From the NCBI RefSeq assembly GCF_013364275.1, contig NZ_CP054932.1:8494001-8558000 (forward strand): a stretch of DNA of 64,000 bases, given 5' to 3'. The notes beneath the pieces were generated by a model, which searched no databases, had not been told where the DNA came from, and worked only from the letters and a program-made list of their open reading frames with translations. The translations under genes were made by a program, and so were the position numbers. The first letter of the stretch is position 1. Each line of letters starts with the position of its first letter. This DNA is from Actinomadura sp. NAK00032. GTDB taxonomy: Bacteria > Actinomycetota > Actinomycetes > Streptosporangiales > Streptosporangiaceae. Positions 9,347 to 18,340 of the stretch are shown piece by piece.

Positions 9347-9428
9347 TGGTTGCTCCTTGTTGCGATCCTCGGCCGTCTAGACGACCGCTTCGATGTACGT
9401 CCTGGTGATCTGTGGGCAGGCCCGGGTG

Positions 9429-11540
9429 CTATTCGCCCCGCGCCTTGGCGATGATCTCCTGCGCCACATTCGTGGGAACCTCGGCGTAGGAGTCGAACTG
9501 CATGGTGAAAACAGCCCGGCCCTGGGTCTTGCTGCGCAGATCACCCACGTAGCCGAACATCTCCGACAGGGGCACGAGCGCCTTGATGACGCGCATGCCG
9601 TGCCGCTCGTCCATGGACTGGACCTGACCGCGGCGGCTGTTGAGGTCGCCGATCACATCGCCCATGTTGTCCTCGGGCGTGGTGACCTCGACCGCCATCA
9701 TCGGCTCCAGCAGCGTGGGGGACGCCTTGCGGGCGGCCTCCTTGAACGCCATGGAACCGGCGACCTTGAACGCCATCTCCGAGGAGTCGACCTCGTGGTA
9801 GGCGCCGTCCCGCAGGGTGACCTTGACCCCCACCATCGGGTAGCCGGCCAGGACACCGAAGTCGGCGGCCTCCTGGCAGCCCGCGTCCACCGACGGGATG
9901 TACTCCCGGGGGATGCGGCCACCGGTGACCTTGTTCTCGAACTCGTAGCCGTCGGACCCGCCGCCGAGCGGCTCCAGGTCGATGATCACGCGGCCGAACT
10001 GGCCGGAGCCACCCGTCTGCTTCTTGTGGGTGTACTCGACCTTCTCGACCTTGCGGGTGATCGTCTCGCGGTAGGCGACCTGCGGCTTGCCGACGTTGGC
10101 CTCGACCTTGAACTCGCGCTTCATCCGGTCGACGAGGATCTCCAGGTGGAGCTCGCCCATGCCGGAGATGACGGTCTGGCCGGTGTCCTCCTCGGTGCGG
10201 ACCTGGAAGGACGGGTCCTCCTCGGCCAGCCGCTGGATCGCGGTGCCCAGCTTCTGCTGGTCGGCCTTGGTCTTCGGCTCGATCGCGACGTGGATCACCG
10301 GCGCCGGGAAGTTCATCGACTCCAGGACGATGGGGTCCTTGTCGTCGGACAGCGTCTCACCGGTGGTGGTCTGCTTGAGGCCCATCACCGCGACGATGTC
10401 GCCCGCGCCGGCGCGCTCGATCTCGGTGCGCTTGTTGGCGTGCATCCGGTAGATCTTGCCGATGCGCTCCTTGCGCTCCTTGACGGAGTTCATCACGGCG
10501 GTGCCGGACTCCAGCACACCGGAGTAGATGCGCACGAACGTCAGCTTGCCCAGGTGCGGGTCGCTGGCGATCTTGAACGCCAGGGCGGAGAAGGGCTCCT
10601 CCTCGCTCGGCAGCCGCTTGAGCACCTTCTCCTCGTCGCGGACGGCGTGGCCCTCGATGGCCTCGACGTCGAGCGGGGAGGGCAGGTAGCGGACGATCGC
10701 GTCCAGCAGCGGCTGCACGCCCTTGTTCTTGAAGGCGGTGCCGCACAGCACCGGGGTGAGCTTCGCGGCGATCGTCGCGCGGCGGATGCCGGCGTAGAGC
10801 TGCTCGACCGTGGGCTCCTCGCCCTCCAGGTACAGCTCCATGATCTCGTCGTCGTTCTCGGCGAGGGTCTCGATCAGCTTGTCGCGCCACTCGCGCGCCG
10901 TCTCGGCGTGGGTGTCGGGGATCTCGACCGTGTCGTACATCTCGCCGAGCTTGGCCTCCTCGTTCCACACGAGGGCCTTCATCTGGACGAGGTCGACGAC
11001 GCCCTTGAAGTCGGCCTCGGCGCCGATCGGCAGCTGCAGCGGCAGCGGCGTCGCGTTGAGGCGGCTCTCGATCATGTCGACGCAGCGGTGGAACTCCGCG
11101 CCGACCCGGTCGAGCTTGTTGACGAAGCACATGCGGGGCACGCCGTACCGGTCGGCCTGGCGCCACACGGTCTCGGACTGGGGCTCCACACCGGCGACAC
11201 CGTCGAACACCGCGACCGCACCGTCGAGCACCCGCAGGTTGCGCTCCACCTCGACGGTGAAGTCGACGTGCCCGGGGGTGTCGATGATGTTGATCGTGTG
11301 ATCGGCTTCGTCCACGGACCAGTGGCAGGTGGTCGCGGCGGAGGTGATGGTGATCCCCCGCTCCTGCTCCTGCTCCATCCAGTCCATGGTGGCCGCACCG
11401 TCGTGGACTTCGCCGATCTTGTAGCTCATCCCGGTGTAGAACAGGATGCGCTCGGTCGTCGTGGTCTTGCCCGCGTCGATATGGGCCATGATCCCGATGT
11501 TGCGGACCTTGGCCAGGTCTACACCGGTTTTGGTAGCCAC
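9429..11540 (-). CDS. fusA: Elongation factor G
   Basis: EF-G catalyses ribosomal translocation with GTP hydrolysis. The G1 motif AHIDAGKTTTTER, the G3 DTPGHVDF and the G4 NKLDR are present, followed by domains II-V; total 703 residues. I place the start at the GTG that gives V-ATKTGVDLAKVRNIG, because it has a GAGGA site 6-7 nt upstream and matches the family N-terminus. An in-frame start 40 codons upstream would overlap rpsG. It lies 40 nt after rpsG. Confidence 0.97.
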   Translation of the reverse strand: MATKTGVDLAKVRNIGIMAHIDAGKTTTTERILFYTGMSYKIGEVHDGAATMDWMEQEQERGITITSAATTCHWSVDEADHTINIIDTPGHVDFTVEVERNLRVLDGAVAVFDGVAGVEPQSETVWRQADRYGVPRMCFVNKLDRVGAEFHRCVDMIESRLNATPLPLQLPIGAEADFKGVVDLVQMKALVWNEEAKLGEMYDTVEIPDTHAETAREWRDKLIETLAENDDEIMELYLEGEEPTVEQLYAGIRRATIAAKLTPVLCGTAFKNKGVQPLLDAIVRYLPSPLDVEAIEGHAVRDEEKVLKRLPSEEEPFSALAFKIASDPHLGKLTFVRIYSGVLESGTAVMNSVKERKERIGKIYRMHANKRTEIERAGAGDIVAVMGLKQTTTGETLSDDKDPIVLESMNFPAPVIHVAIEPKTKADQQKLGTAIQRLAEEDPSFQVRTEEDTGQTVISGMGELHLEILVDRMKREFKVEANVGKPQVAYRETITRKVEKVEYTHKKQTGGSGQFGRVIIDLEPLGGGSDGYEFENKVTGGRIPREYIPSVDAGCQEAADFGVLAGYPMVGVKVTLRDGAYHEVDSSEMAFKVAGSMAFKEAARKASPTLLEPMMAVEVTTPEDNMGDVIGDLNSRRGQVQSMDERHGMRVIKALVPLSEMFGYVGDLRSKTQGRAVFTMQFDSYAEVPTNVAQEIIAKARGE

Positions 11541-11580
11541 TGTCGTCCTCGCGTCGTCTCGTCGTTGCAGTTCGCCGGGG

Positions 11581-12051
11581 TTACCAGCGGTAGTGAGCGA
11601 AGGCCTTGTTGGACTCCGCCATCTTGTGCGTGTCCTCGCGCTTCTTGACAGACGCGCCAAGACCGTTGCTCGCGTCGAGCAGCTCGTTCATCAGCCGCTC
11701 GGTCATGGTCTTCTCGCGGCGCTGCCGGGCGTACACCACCAGCCAGCGCAGGGCGAGCGTGGTGCTGCGGGCCGGCCGCACCTCCACGGGGACCTGGTAG
11801 GTCGCGCCACCGACGCGGCGGCTGCGGACCTCCAGGGTGGGCTTGACATTGTCGAGCGCGCGCTTCAGCGTGACGACCGGGTCGTTGCCGGTCTTCTCGC
11901 GGGCGCCCTCGAGGGCGTCGTACACGATGCTCTGCGCGATCGAGCGCTTGCCGTCCAGGAGAATCTTGTTGATGAGCGCGGTGACCAGCGGCGAGTTGTA
12001 CACCGGGTCAGCGATCAGCTGGCGCTTGCCAGCAGGGCCCTTGCGCGGCAT
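11581..12051 (-). CDS. rpsG: 30S ribosomal protein S7
   Basis: S7 nucleates assembly of the 30S head and lines the E site. It is 156 residues, MPRKGPAGKRQLIADPVYNS, with the signature VGGATYQVPVEV and the C-terminal AESNKAFAHYRW. The ATG overlaps the rpsL stop by one base (TGATG), which fixes the start; a longer in-frame reading would run through rpsL. Confidence 0.98.
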   Translation of the reverse strand: MPRKGPAGKRQLIADPVYNSPLVTALINKILLDGKRSIAQSIVYDALEGAREKTGNDPVVTLKRALDNVKPTLEVRSRRVGGATYQVPVEVRPARSTTLALRWLVVYARQRREKTMTERLMNELLDASNGLGASVKKREDTHKMAESNKAFAHYRW

Positions 12052-12425
12052 CAGCTCTTCTCCTTCTTCGCGCCGTAGTGGCTGCGCCCTTGCTTGCGGT
12101 TCCGGACGCCCTGGGTGTCGAGAGCCCCGCGGATGATCTTGTACCGAACGCCCGGGAGGTCCTTCACACGGCCGCCGCGCACGAGCACGATGGAGTGCTC
12201 CTGCAGGTTGTGACCGACGCCGGGGATGTAGGCGGTGACCTCGATCCCGCTCGTCAGGCGGACACGGGCGACCTTGCGAAGCGCGGAGTTCGGCTTCTTG
12301 GGCGTCGTCGTGTAGACGCGCGTGCAGACGCCCCGGCGCTGGGGGCTGCCCTTGAGCGCGGGCGTCTTGTTCTTGGTCACCTTGTCCTGGCGGCCCTTTC
12401 GGACCAGCTGCTGGATCGTGGGCAC
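12051..12425 (-). CDS. rpsL: 30S ribosomal protein S12
   Basis: S12 is a decoding-centre protein and the streptomycin-resistance locus. It is 124 residues, starting MPTIQQLVRKGR. The two classic resistance loops read as wild type: TTTPKKPNSALRK keeps the lysine equivalent to K43, and the GGRVKDLPG stretch keeps that equivalent to K88. It is the first gene of the str operon, here preceded by a leader of roughly 267 nt. Confidence 0.98.
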   Translation of the reverse strand: MPTIQQLVRKGRQDKVTKNKTPALKGSPQRRGVCTRVYTTTPKKPNSALRKVARVRLTSGIEVTAYIPGVGHNLQEHSIVLVRGGRVKDLPGVRYKIIRGALDTQGVRNRKQGRSHYGAKKEKS

Positions 12426-12698
12426 CGCGTCTCCGTCTTCCTCGTACCGAGCCGGTAAGTCTTAATGCTGCAATCACCACCTCAGGCGAGGCTGTGACCT
12501 GCCGGTTTCCCGACCTCTCCGACCCACGCGGTCGGGCGTGTCGCCGTCTCACGGAAATACACCCGCGCGAAACCGACACAGACCGCCCGGCCCCTGAAAG
12601 GGCCGAATCAAGCCGGGGAGTAGATGCGGCGCTGGAGCTGGCCGACCGGCCTCACCGACGCGCACGCACAGTGGCCCGCAGAGCGGGCGCAAGTGAAG

Positions 12699-12727
12699 AG
12701 GTTACCTATCGCCGCGCCAAAGTGCAA
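12699..12727 (-). promoter_or_regulatory. Probable str operon promoter
   Basis: On the minus strand, TTGCAC (12727-12722) is followed after exactly 17 nt by TAACCT (12704-12699), matching the actinobacterial housekeeping -35 and TAnnnT -10 pattern. Transcription would start near 12692, giving an rpsL leader of about 267 nt. No other candidate of this quality was seen in the 12426-12978 gap, which holds no gene. Confidence 0.65.
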
Positions 12728-12929
12728 AGCGAACGCGCACTACCGTGCGCGCCCCTGCGACGCAAGCCGCGGGACGGGAAGGGAGCCTTCTCCCTGTGAC
12801 GGTGAACGGCGGAGAACCGGCGGATGTTCCCGCCCTGAGCGTCCCACTCCGAACGGGGGCTCCGTCGGCATTCTGTCCCACGTTCTCGTCGCGGGGAAGA
12901 CATGGGCCAACTTTTACGCCTCGCCCGCC

Positions 12930-12960
12930 GGCCGCCGGCGGGTCCCGCCCACCGGCGGCC
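12930..12960 (-). terminator. Terminator after the subtilisin-like gene
   Basis: The arms GGCCGCCGGCGGG (12930-12942) and its partner at 12948-12960 pair over 13 positions with a single mismatch, leaving a 5-nt loop. The hairpin starts 18 nt after the stop codon of the upstream minus-strand gene. It would insulate the str promoter from that gene. Confidence 0.7.
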
Positions 12961-12978
12961 GACGGCCTCCAGCCTGGG

Positions 12979-15336
12979 TCAGCCGACGAGGTAGGCGCGC
13001 AGGATGGTCTGGGTCACGGTGGCACCGTCCGAGCCCTCGGCGGTGGCGCGGAGCGAGACGTGGCCCTTCTCCGGGTTGCGCAGGTAGGCCCGCCAGTGGT
13101 CGCCGACGGCCCGGACCCTGATCCGCTGCCAGTGCGCCCCGTCATCGAAGGACGCCTCCACGGTCAGGGCCTTGATCCGGGCCTCGCCGGAGCCGGGCTG
13201 GCGCTCGACGCGGACGGGGATGGCGAAGCGGCGCCCGGCGGGGGCGCGGCCCTCGGCGAGGGCCGGTGCGTAGCGGACGGCCATCAGCGGCAGCGGAACG
13301 GCCGCATCGGTGCGGGCAGACCGGAACGTCCATGCCGACTGCACCGCCGTGGACACCTCCCAGCCCGGCACGTCCACCTTCGCGTCCGCCTCCATCCGGT
13401 ACTCGCCGGGGGCGGCGGGCACGGTGAACGCTCCCTCGCCGGAACGGCCGCTCGACCCGAGCAGCTCGCCGTCGCGGTAGAGCCGGACGTCGCCGCCCGC
13501 CTCGGGGTCCTGGACGCCGAGGTGCCCGTCGGCGTCACCGAACGCGGGAACGGCCATGTTGAGCTCGTCGCCCTTGCGGTAGGCCCAGGCCGGGCGTCCG
13601 GCATCCTGCGCAGGTGGAGCGAACGTGGGGCCCAGCACGCCCCGGTACATCGTCTCGTTCACGTGTTCGCCCGCACGGTACGCGCGCCGGGTGACGAGCA
13701 CGGGAGCCGCGTAGTGGTCTCGCAGGACCACCCGCTGGAACCGCAGTCCCGGGCCGGTGGAGAAGTACTCGGTACGGGTGGCGGGAAGGCGCAGGGCGAA
13801 GGTCGGACTGCCGAAGCCGTGGCCGTCCACCTCCGCCGTCGTCTGCAACACCGTGGAGAACGGACCGCCCGGCGCGCGGTAGTCGGCTCTCGACATCCCC
13901 AGTTCGCGGTCGTGCACACGGTAGTCCGCCCGGTCGGGGACCTGGCCCATCGTGTGGTGGAACAGGTTGTACTGGTACGGGCTGGCCTCGATCCCCCGGG
14001 TGGTGACCCGCACCGGCCCGGCGTCGGCCAGGTCCCGGAGCCGGGCGGCGGCCGATGTGGTGCCGAACAGCACCGGCACGGGGAGCTTCGCGCCGAGCTT
14101 CGGTGCGCGGCCGTCCCTGACGAGCAGCACGGCCCGCGCACCCGACGCGGCCGCCCGGGCCACGCGGTCCGGGAGCCGTGCGTCGTCTTCCTCCGGCGCG
14201 TCGAGTACCACCAGCGCGCCTTCGGCGTTCGCGCCGCCGCCCGAGTCGTCGCCGTGGACGGCGGGCAGCCGGTGCACGCCGGGCAGCTCGCCCGCGAGGT
14301 ACCGGGCGTCCACCGGGAAGGGCCGCGGGCCCGCGACGTCGAGGCGGATCAGCGGCTCGACCAGCACGCCGCCCGCGCCGAAGAGAAGGCCGGAGGACGA
14401 GCCGGTCGTCGCCGCGTACAGTTCCGAGGCCGCGCCGACGATGACCGTGCGGGTGCTGTACTCCCACGGCAGGCCGGGGGCCGCCTTGACCCGCATGATC
14501 GCGGAGAGGACGCCGTCGCGCGCGGTGGGGCGGTCGGCGGGCGTGAACCGCACGCGCTCGGCCTGCCGCGCGTCCAGTGTCAGCGTGGTGTCCCCGTCGA
14601 GCCGAAGGTCCGGGTTCATGAGCATCGACACCCTCGGTTCCGGCTCCCCCGGCCGGTCCTCGACGACGACGGCGCTGACGGCGTACCGGCCGGCGCCGAG
14701 CCGCACGCTCTCGCCGGACGCCCCGTAGCCGTCGGCGTAGGGGACGTCGAGGTTCTCGGCCTGCCACCACACGTCGGCGGGACGGCCGTCGCGGCCGAGC
14801 ACCTCGACCTTCAGGGAGTGCTCCGTCGCCGCCGCCCGGACGCGGGGGGCGGGGCGCGGCCGGACGGTGCCCGCGAACGCGACCGGGCCCTTCCGGGTTC
14901 CGGCGAGCGTGGCGTCCCAGAACGCGGCGGCGCGGGACTTGGGCACCGCGGCCTTCTGCCCGCCCGCCACCGTCAGCGGCAGTTCGCGGGTGCGGGCGTC
15001 CCCGTAACCCGCTTCGAGCAGCCTGCCCACCTCGAACAGGCGCCGGTCGACACGTTTCTGCGCGATCAGGGGCTGGGCGTCCAGCGGGATCACGGTGAGG
15101 CCGGCCCCGTTCCCGGACCGGACGAACCCGACGCGTTCGCGTCCGGGCCCCGGGTGCAGGCGCACCGCCCCGGCATCGGTGACCTCGACGCGATCCCCGG
15201 TCACCAGGGTGAGCGTGCCGGTGGGGACGCGCGGGGCCGTCCGGGCAGGGGTGCCGGCCGCCGCCCCGGCCGCCGCGGACCAGTTCCCGAGGAACAGGAC
15301 CGCGGCGAGCGGGGCGGCGAGGACTTTCCATCTCAT
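12979..15336 (-). CDS. Secreted subtilisin-like protein lacking a catalytic domain
   Basis: The 785-residue protein has an N-terminal signal peptide (hydrophobic run about residues 5-28). Next comes GTLTLVTGDRVEVTDAG and a stretch ending in RLFEVGRLLEAGY, which resembles the inhibitory propeptide of the large secreted actinobacterial S8 (subtilisin-like) peptidases. Those proteins then carry a 300-400-residue catalytic domain with Asp, His and Ser motifs. Here none is seen: no GTHVAG-like or GTSMA-like motif. The chain goes straight into the C-terminal region, including a protease-associated-like segment around residues 330-450 and beta-rich repeats. It is probably a non-enzymatic secreted binding or inhibitory protein; the function is inference. 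Confidence 0.7.
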   Translation of the reverse strand: MRWKVLAAPLAAVLFLGNWSAAAGAAAGTPARTAPRVPTGTLTLVTGDRVEVTDAGAVRLHPGPGRERVGFVRSGNGAGLTVIPLDAQPLIAQKRVDRRLFEVGRLLEAGYGDARTRELPLTVAGGQKAAVPKSRAAAFWDATLAGTRKGPVAFAGTVRPRPAPRVRAAATEHSLKVEVLGRDGRPADVWWQAENLDVPYADGYGASGESVRLGAGRYAVSAVVVEDRPGEPEPRVSMLMNPDLRLDGDTTLTLDARQAERVRFTPADRPTARDGVLSAIMRVKAAPGLPWEYSTRTVIVGAASELYAATTGSSSGLLFGAGGVLVEPLIRLDVAGPRPFPVDARYLAGELPGVHRLPAVHGDDSGGGANAEGALVVLDAPEEDDARLPDRVARAAASGARAVLLVRDGRAPKLGAKLPVPVLFGTTSAAARLRDLADAGPVRVTTRGIEASPYQYNLFHHTMGQVPDRADYRVHDRELGMSRADYRAPGGPFSTVLQTTAEVDGHGFGSPTFALRLPATRTEYFSTGPGLRFQRVVLRDHYAAPVLVTRRAYRAGEHVNETMYRGVLGPTFAPPAQDAGRPAWAYRKGDELNMAVPAFGDADGHLGVQDPEAGGDVRLYRDGELLGSSGRSGEGAFTVPAAPGEYRMEADAKVDVPGWEVSTAVQSAWTFRSARTDAAVPLPLMAVRYAPALAEGRAPAGRRFAIPVRVERQPGSGEARIKALTVEASFDDGAHWQRIRVRAVGDHWRAYLRNPEKGHVSLRATAEGSDGATVTQTILRAYLVG

Positions 15337-15340
15337 GAGC

Positions 15341-15375
15341 GACTCCCAGTGGAAAGGTGCTGTCCACTGGGAGTC
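15341..15375 (-). promoter_or_regulatory. Perfect hairpin covering the ribosome-binding site
   Basis: A perfect 13-bp inverted repeat (GACTCCCAGTGGA at 15341-15353, partner at 15363-15375, 9-nt loop) lies 4 nt upstream of the ATG at 15336. On the mRNA the 3' arm contains GGGAG, the only plausible ribosome-binding site. Folding would hide it. It could be a translational switch or, as DNA, an operator. It is also downstream of the gene that stops at 15435, so it could instead act as that gene's terminator. Confidence 0.6.
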
Positions 15376-15434
15376 CCGGACGGAGACCGTCCCTTACCGC
15401 TCTGTGACGCGCATCACGCGTGCCGTGCCCGCCG

Positions 15435-17006
15435 CTACATGACGAAGGCGACGACCAGGACCACGAGGAGCACCACGACGGCGACGCCGCCGACGATGAT
15501 CCAGAGCATGTTCTTGCCGCCCTTGCCCTCTTCGGCGCCGGCGCCGTAGCCGCCGGGCTGCTGGCCGTACTGGCCCGGCTGCCCGTACTGGCCCGGCTGG
15601 CCGTACCCCTGCTGCTCGGGCTGGCCGAAGCCCTGCTGGCCGTACTGCTGCTGCTCGCCGGGCTGGCCGAACTGCTGGCCCTGCTGGCCCTGCTGGCCGT
15701 AGCCCTGCTGCTGGTACGGCTGGCCGTACTGCTCGGGCTGCCCGAACCCGCGCTGCTGCTCGCCCGGCTGCTGGCCCGGCTGCTGCTGGCCGTAGCCCTG
15801 CTGCTGTTCGGGCTGGCCGTAGCCCTGCTGCTGCCCGAACTGCTGGCCGCCGGCCTGCTGCTGCGGCGGCTGCCCCTGCTGCTGGCCCCACTGCTGCTGG
15901 CCGATGTCGAGCCGGGTGGCGTCGCCGAGACCGCCCGCCTCGGGGGCGGCGGCGTGCCGGCCCTGCGACGGGGCGGACGGGTCGAACGCCTCGGTGGGGC
16001 GCGCGTCCTCGACGCCGCTCTCACCGGGCGGCCGGTACAGGTCGTCCACCGAGGGCGAGGCGCCGGACGTCGTCGAGCCGGCGCCGAAGCCGGACTCGGG
16101 CGGCGGCACCATCATCGTCCGCTCGTGGTCGGCCTGCTCCGGGCGGCCCTGGCCCGGCTGCGGCGCCTCCGGCGACCAGGGCTCGGGGGTGGACGGCGGC
16201 GCCGGCGCCTGCCACGGCTCGGCCGGCGGCTCCTGCCGCCGCTCGGGGCCGGTGGCGACCGGGACGTCGGTACCGGGCGACCAGTGCAGCGTCGCCTGGT
16301 CGTCGATCGCGGGGCGCTGCGGCTGCTCGGGCTGCTCGGGCGCGCCGGTGCCGGGACCGGGAACGATCACCGTGCGGTCGCCGATGCCCTCCTGCGGCTG
16401 CTCGGGCTGCGGCAGCGACTGCTCGGCGGGCGCGGGCGGCGGGAACTGACCGGGCTGCCCGTACTCCTGCTGGCCGTACTGGGGCTGCCCGTACGGCTGC
16501 TGCTCCTGCGGCTGCCCGTACGGCTGCTGCGGGTACCCGGACTGCTGCTGCGGGGGCTGCTGCTGCCCGTAGCCGGGCTGCGGCTGGCCGTACTGCTGCT
16601 GCTCACCCGGCGGGACGTACTGCTGGGGGTCCTGCGGGGGCGTGAAACCGCCGGGGCCGCCGGGCCCGGCGGGCGGGCCGTAGGCGGGCGGCTGCCCGTA
16701 CTGCGGCTGCTGCTCCTGGGGGGCGCCGTACGGCTGCGGGGGCGGCGGCGGGGGCTGCTCGCCGAACTGCGGCATCGGCTGCTCCACCATGGTGGGCGGC
16801 GGCGGAGGCGGGGCGGGCCGCTCCTCCTCGCGCGGCTCGGGCTGCGGCGCGGGCGCGCCGGCCTGGCCGCCGAGCTGCGGGGCGCCGAACACCACGGTGC
16901 GGTCCCCGAGCGGGCGGGCGGGCGGCTCCTGCCGATCCTGCGCGGGCTGCCCCTCGTCCTCCGGCAACGGCCTCTGCGGTCCCTGCGTGCCGTCGTTCTC
17001 GGTCAT
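15435..17006 (-). CDS. Gln/Pro/Gly-rich tail-anchored membrane protein
   Basis: The family is not recognised. Of 523 residues, about 500 are low-complexity, with repeats built on QQGYGQP and YGQPGQ units. A single hydrophobic helix (about 500-521) ends the protein, leaving almost nothing after it, so it is tail-anchored with a cytoplasmic body. Five sites share an acidic residue, a Thr and then a hydrophobic run: DRTVVF (T37), DRTVIV (T212), DQATLHW (T239), ERTMMV (T297) and DATRLDI (T364). These look like Ser/Thr-kinase acceptor or FHA-binding sites. That reading is inference. The repeats could also be a phase-separating scaffold. Confidence 0.6.
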   Translation of the reverse strand: MTENDGTQGPQRPLPEDEGQPAQDRQEPPARPLGDRTVVFGAPQLGGQAGAPAPQPEPREEERPAPPPPPPTMVEQPMPQFGEQPPPPPPQPYGAPQEQQPQYGQPPAYGPPAGPGGPGGFTPPQDPQQYVPPGEQQQYGQPQPGYGQQQPPQQQSGYPQQPYGQPQEQQPYGQPQYGQQEYGQPGQFPPPAPAEQSLPQPEQPQEGIGDRTVIVPGPGTGAPEQPEQPQRPAIDDQATLHWSPGTDVPVATGPERRQEPPAEPWQAPAPPSTPEPWSPEAPQPGQGRPEQADHERTMMVPPPESGFGAGSTTSGASPSVDDLYRPPGESGVEDARPTEAFDPSAPSQGRHAAAPEAGGLGDATRLDIGQQQWGQQQGQPPQQQAGGQQFGQQQGYGQPEQQQGYGQQQPGQQPGEQQRGFGQPEQYGQPYQQQGYGQQGQQGQQFGQPGEQQQYGQQGFGQPEQQGYGQPGQYGQPGQYGQQPGGYGAGAEEGKGGKNMLWIIVGGVAVVVLLVVLVVAFVM

Positions 17007-17200
17007 CGTCGGGCTCCTTCAGCGCCGTCGGTCCGGGGCTCCTCAGCTCCCGGGGGCCCGGAGGCGGGCGGCGCTTGTCGCCGCCTCCGAACCTTCACCC
17101 ATGTCACCACGTGGCGGTCTTGCCATGCGTGGGCGTTCTCGTCCACAGCCTGCCCCGATCGCCCGCAGGATCGCAAATCACCACCCCTGATAGACGCCGA

Positions 17201-17232
17201 CCGTCCCCGGGCAGTTCCCGGCCCGGGGACGG
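17201..17232 (-). terminator. Terminator after the aldo/keto reductase
   Basis: A perfect 12-bp stem (CCGTCCCCGGGC at 17201-17212 with its partner at 17221-17232) and an 8-nt loop lie 15 nt after the reductase stop codon. Confidence 0.75.
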
Positions 17233-17247
17233 GTACGTCCCGCCTCG

Positions 17248-18228
17248 TCAGAGGTGCCCTGAGATCGCGTGCGGACGGTACGGGGCCTCCAGCCGCGCGA
17301 TGTCCTTCTCGTCCAGTTCGAGGCGCTCCGCGGCGATCGCGTCGTCCATGTGAGTGAGTTTCGTCGCTCCGACGATCGGCGCGGTCACCCCGGGCCGTCC
17401 GAGCAGCCACGCGAGCGCCACCTGCGCCGCCGGGACACCCTTCTCCCCCGCCACCTCGCGCACGGCGTCGACGACGTCGAAGTCGTCGTCGGTATAGAGG
17501 CCGTCGCCGAAGGCGTCGTTCTGGGACCGGACGGTCTTGCGCTCGCCGCCCCGCTCCCTGTTCCCGGCGAGCATGCCGCGCGCCAGCGGGCTCCACGGGA
17601 TGAGGCCCACCCCCTGGTCGACGCAGAGCGGATTCATCTCGCGCTCCTCCTCTCTATAGAGGAGGTTGTAGTGGTTCTGCATCGAGACGAACTTCGTCCA
17701 GCCGCGGGTCTCGGCGGTGTGCTGGGCCTTGGCGAACTGCCACGCGAACATGCTGGACGCCCCTATGTAGCGCGCCTTGCCCGCGCGCACCACGTCGTGC
17801 AGGGCCTCCATGGTCTCCTCGATGGGCGTCCCGTAGTCCCAGCGGTGGATCTGGTAGAGGTCGACGTAGTCGGTGCCCAGCCGCCTGAGCGAGGCGTCGA
17901 TGCCGGCCATGATGTGCTTGCGGGACAGACCCCGGTCGTTCGGGCCGTCCCCCATGGGCATGCAGACCTTGGTGGCCAGGACGTAGTCGTCGCGCCGGGC
18001 GAACAGCTTCGGCAGAAGGCGCCCGGTGATCTCCTCGCTCACTCCCACCGAGTAGACGTCGGCGGTGTCGAAGAACGTGACCCCACCCTCGGCGGCCCGC
18101 CGGACGATCGGCTCCGCCTCGCCCTCGCCGAGCGCCCACTTGCGCACCGCGGGGTCGCCGTAGCTCATCATCCCGAGGCAGATCCGCGAGACCTTCAGCC
18201 CGGTGGCGCCGAGCCGTACCTGTTCCAT
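17248..18228 (-). CDS. Aldo/keto reductase
   Basis: NADPH-dependent carbonyl reductase family, TIM barrel, 326 residues. The catalytic tetrad residues are visible: Asp in FFDTADVY, Tyr in the same motif, Lys in LATKVCM and His in YQIHRWDY. The C-terminal cofactor-binding part contains PIVGATKLTHMDDA. I choose the ATG at 18228 (MEQVRLGATGLKVS) because GAGGAG lies 6 nt before it; a TTG two codons earlier is less likely. Substrate unknown. A 36-bp stretch of this gene, coding NHYNLLYREEERE, recurs at 18639-18674. Confidence 0.92.
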   Translation of the reverse strand: MEQVRLGATGLKVSRICLGMMSYGDPAVRKWALGEGEAEPIVRRAAEGGVTFFDTADVYSVGVSEEITGRLLPKLFARRDDYVLATKVCMPMGDGPNDRGLSRKHIMAGIDASLRRLGTDYVDLYQIHRWDYGTPIEETMEALHDVVRAGKARYIGASSMFAWQFAKAQHTAETRGWTKFVSMQNHYNLLYREEEREMNPLCVDQGVGLIPWSPLARGMLAGNRERGGERKTVRSQNDAFGDGLYTDDDFDVVDAVREVAGEKGVPAAQVALAWLLGRPGVTAPIVGATKLTHMDDAIAAERLELDEKDIARLEAPYRPHAISGHL

Positions 18229-18271
18229 GGGCAACTCCTCTCAACCCCTCCACGGTGCCGCGCCGCCCCCC

Positions 18272-18301
18272 GAATCACCACCCCCATCCGCTGCACGGCG
18301 G
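18272..18301. repeat. Dispersed repeat, copy 1
   Basis: The sequence starts GAATCACCACCCCC and ends CCGCTGCACGGCGG. A near-identical copy starts at 25606, also preceded by GCGCCGCCCCCC. A partial copy (AAATCACCACCCC) lies at 17175-17187. Each is read as GGGGTGGTGATT on the minus strand. The first two complete or partial copies here lie just upstream of minus-strand genes, so a shared regulatory site is possible. Confidence 0.5.
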
Positions 18302-18340
18302 TGTCGGCGGCGCTGTCCACGGGCGAGACCAGCAGCACCA

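Noticed and set aside
15540..16780. Repeated CTGCTGCTGG-type sequence that could suggest a CRISPR array or tandem repeat
   Set aside because: The units are irregular and encode Gln/Gly/Tyr repeats of the low-complexity protein; no spacers are present.
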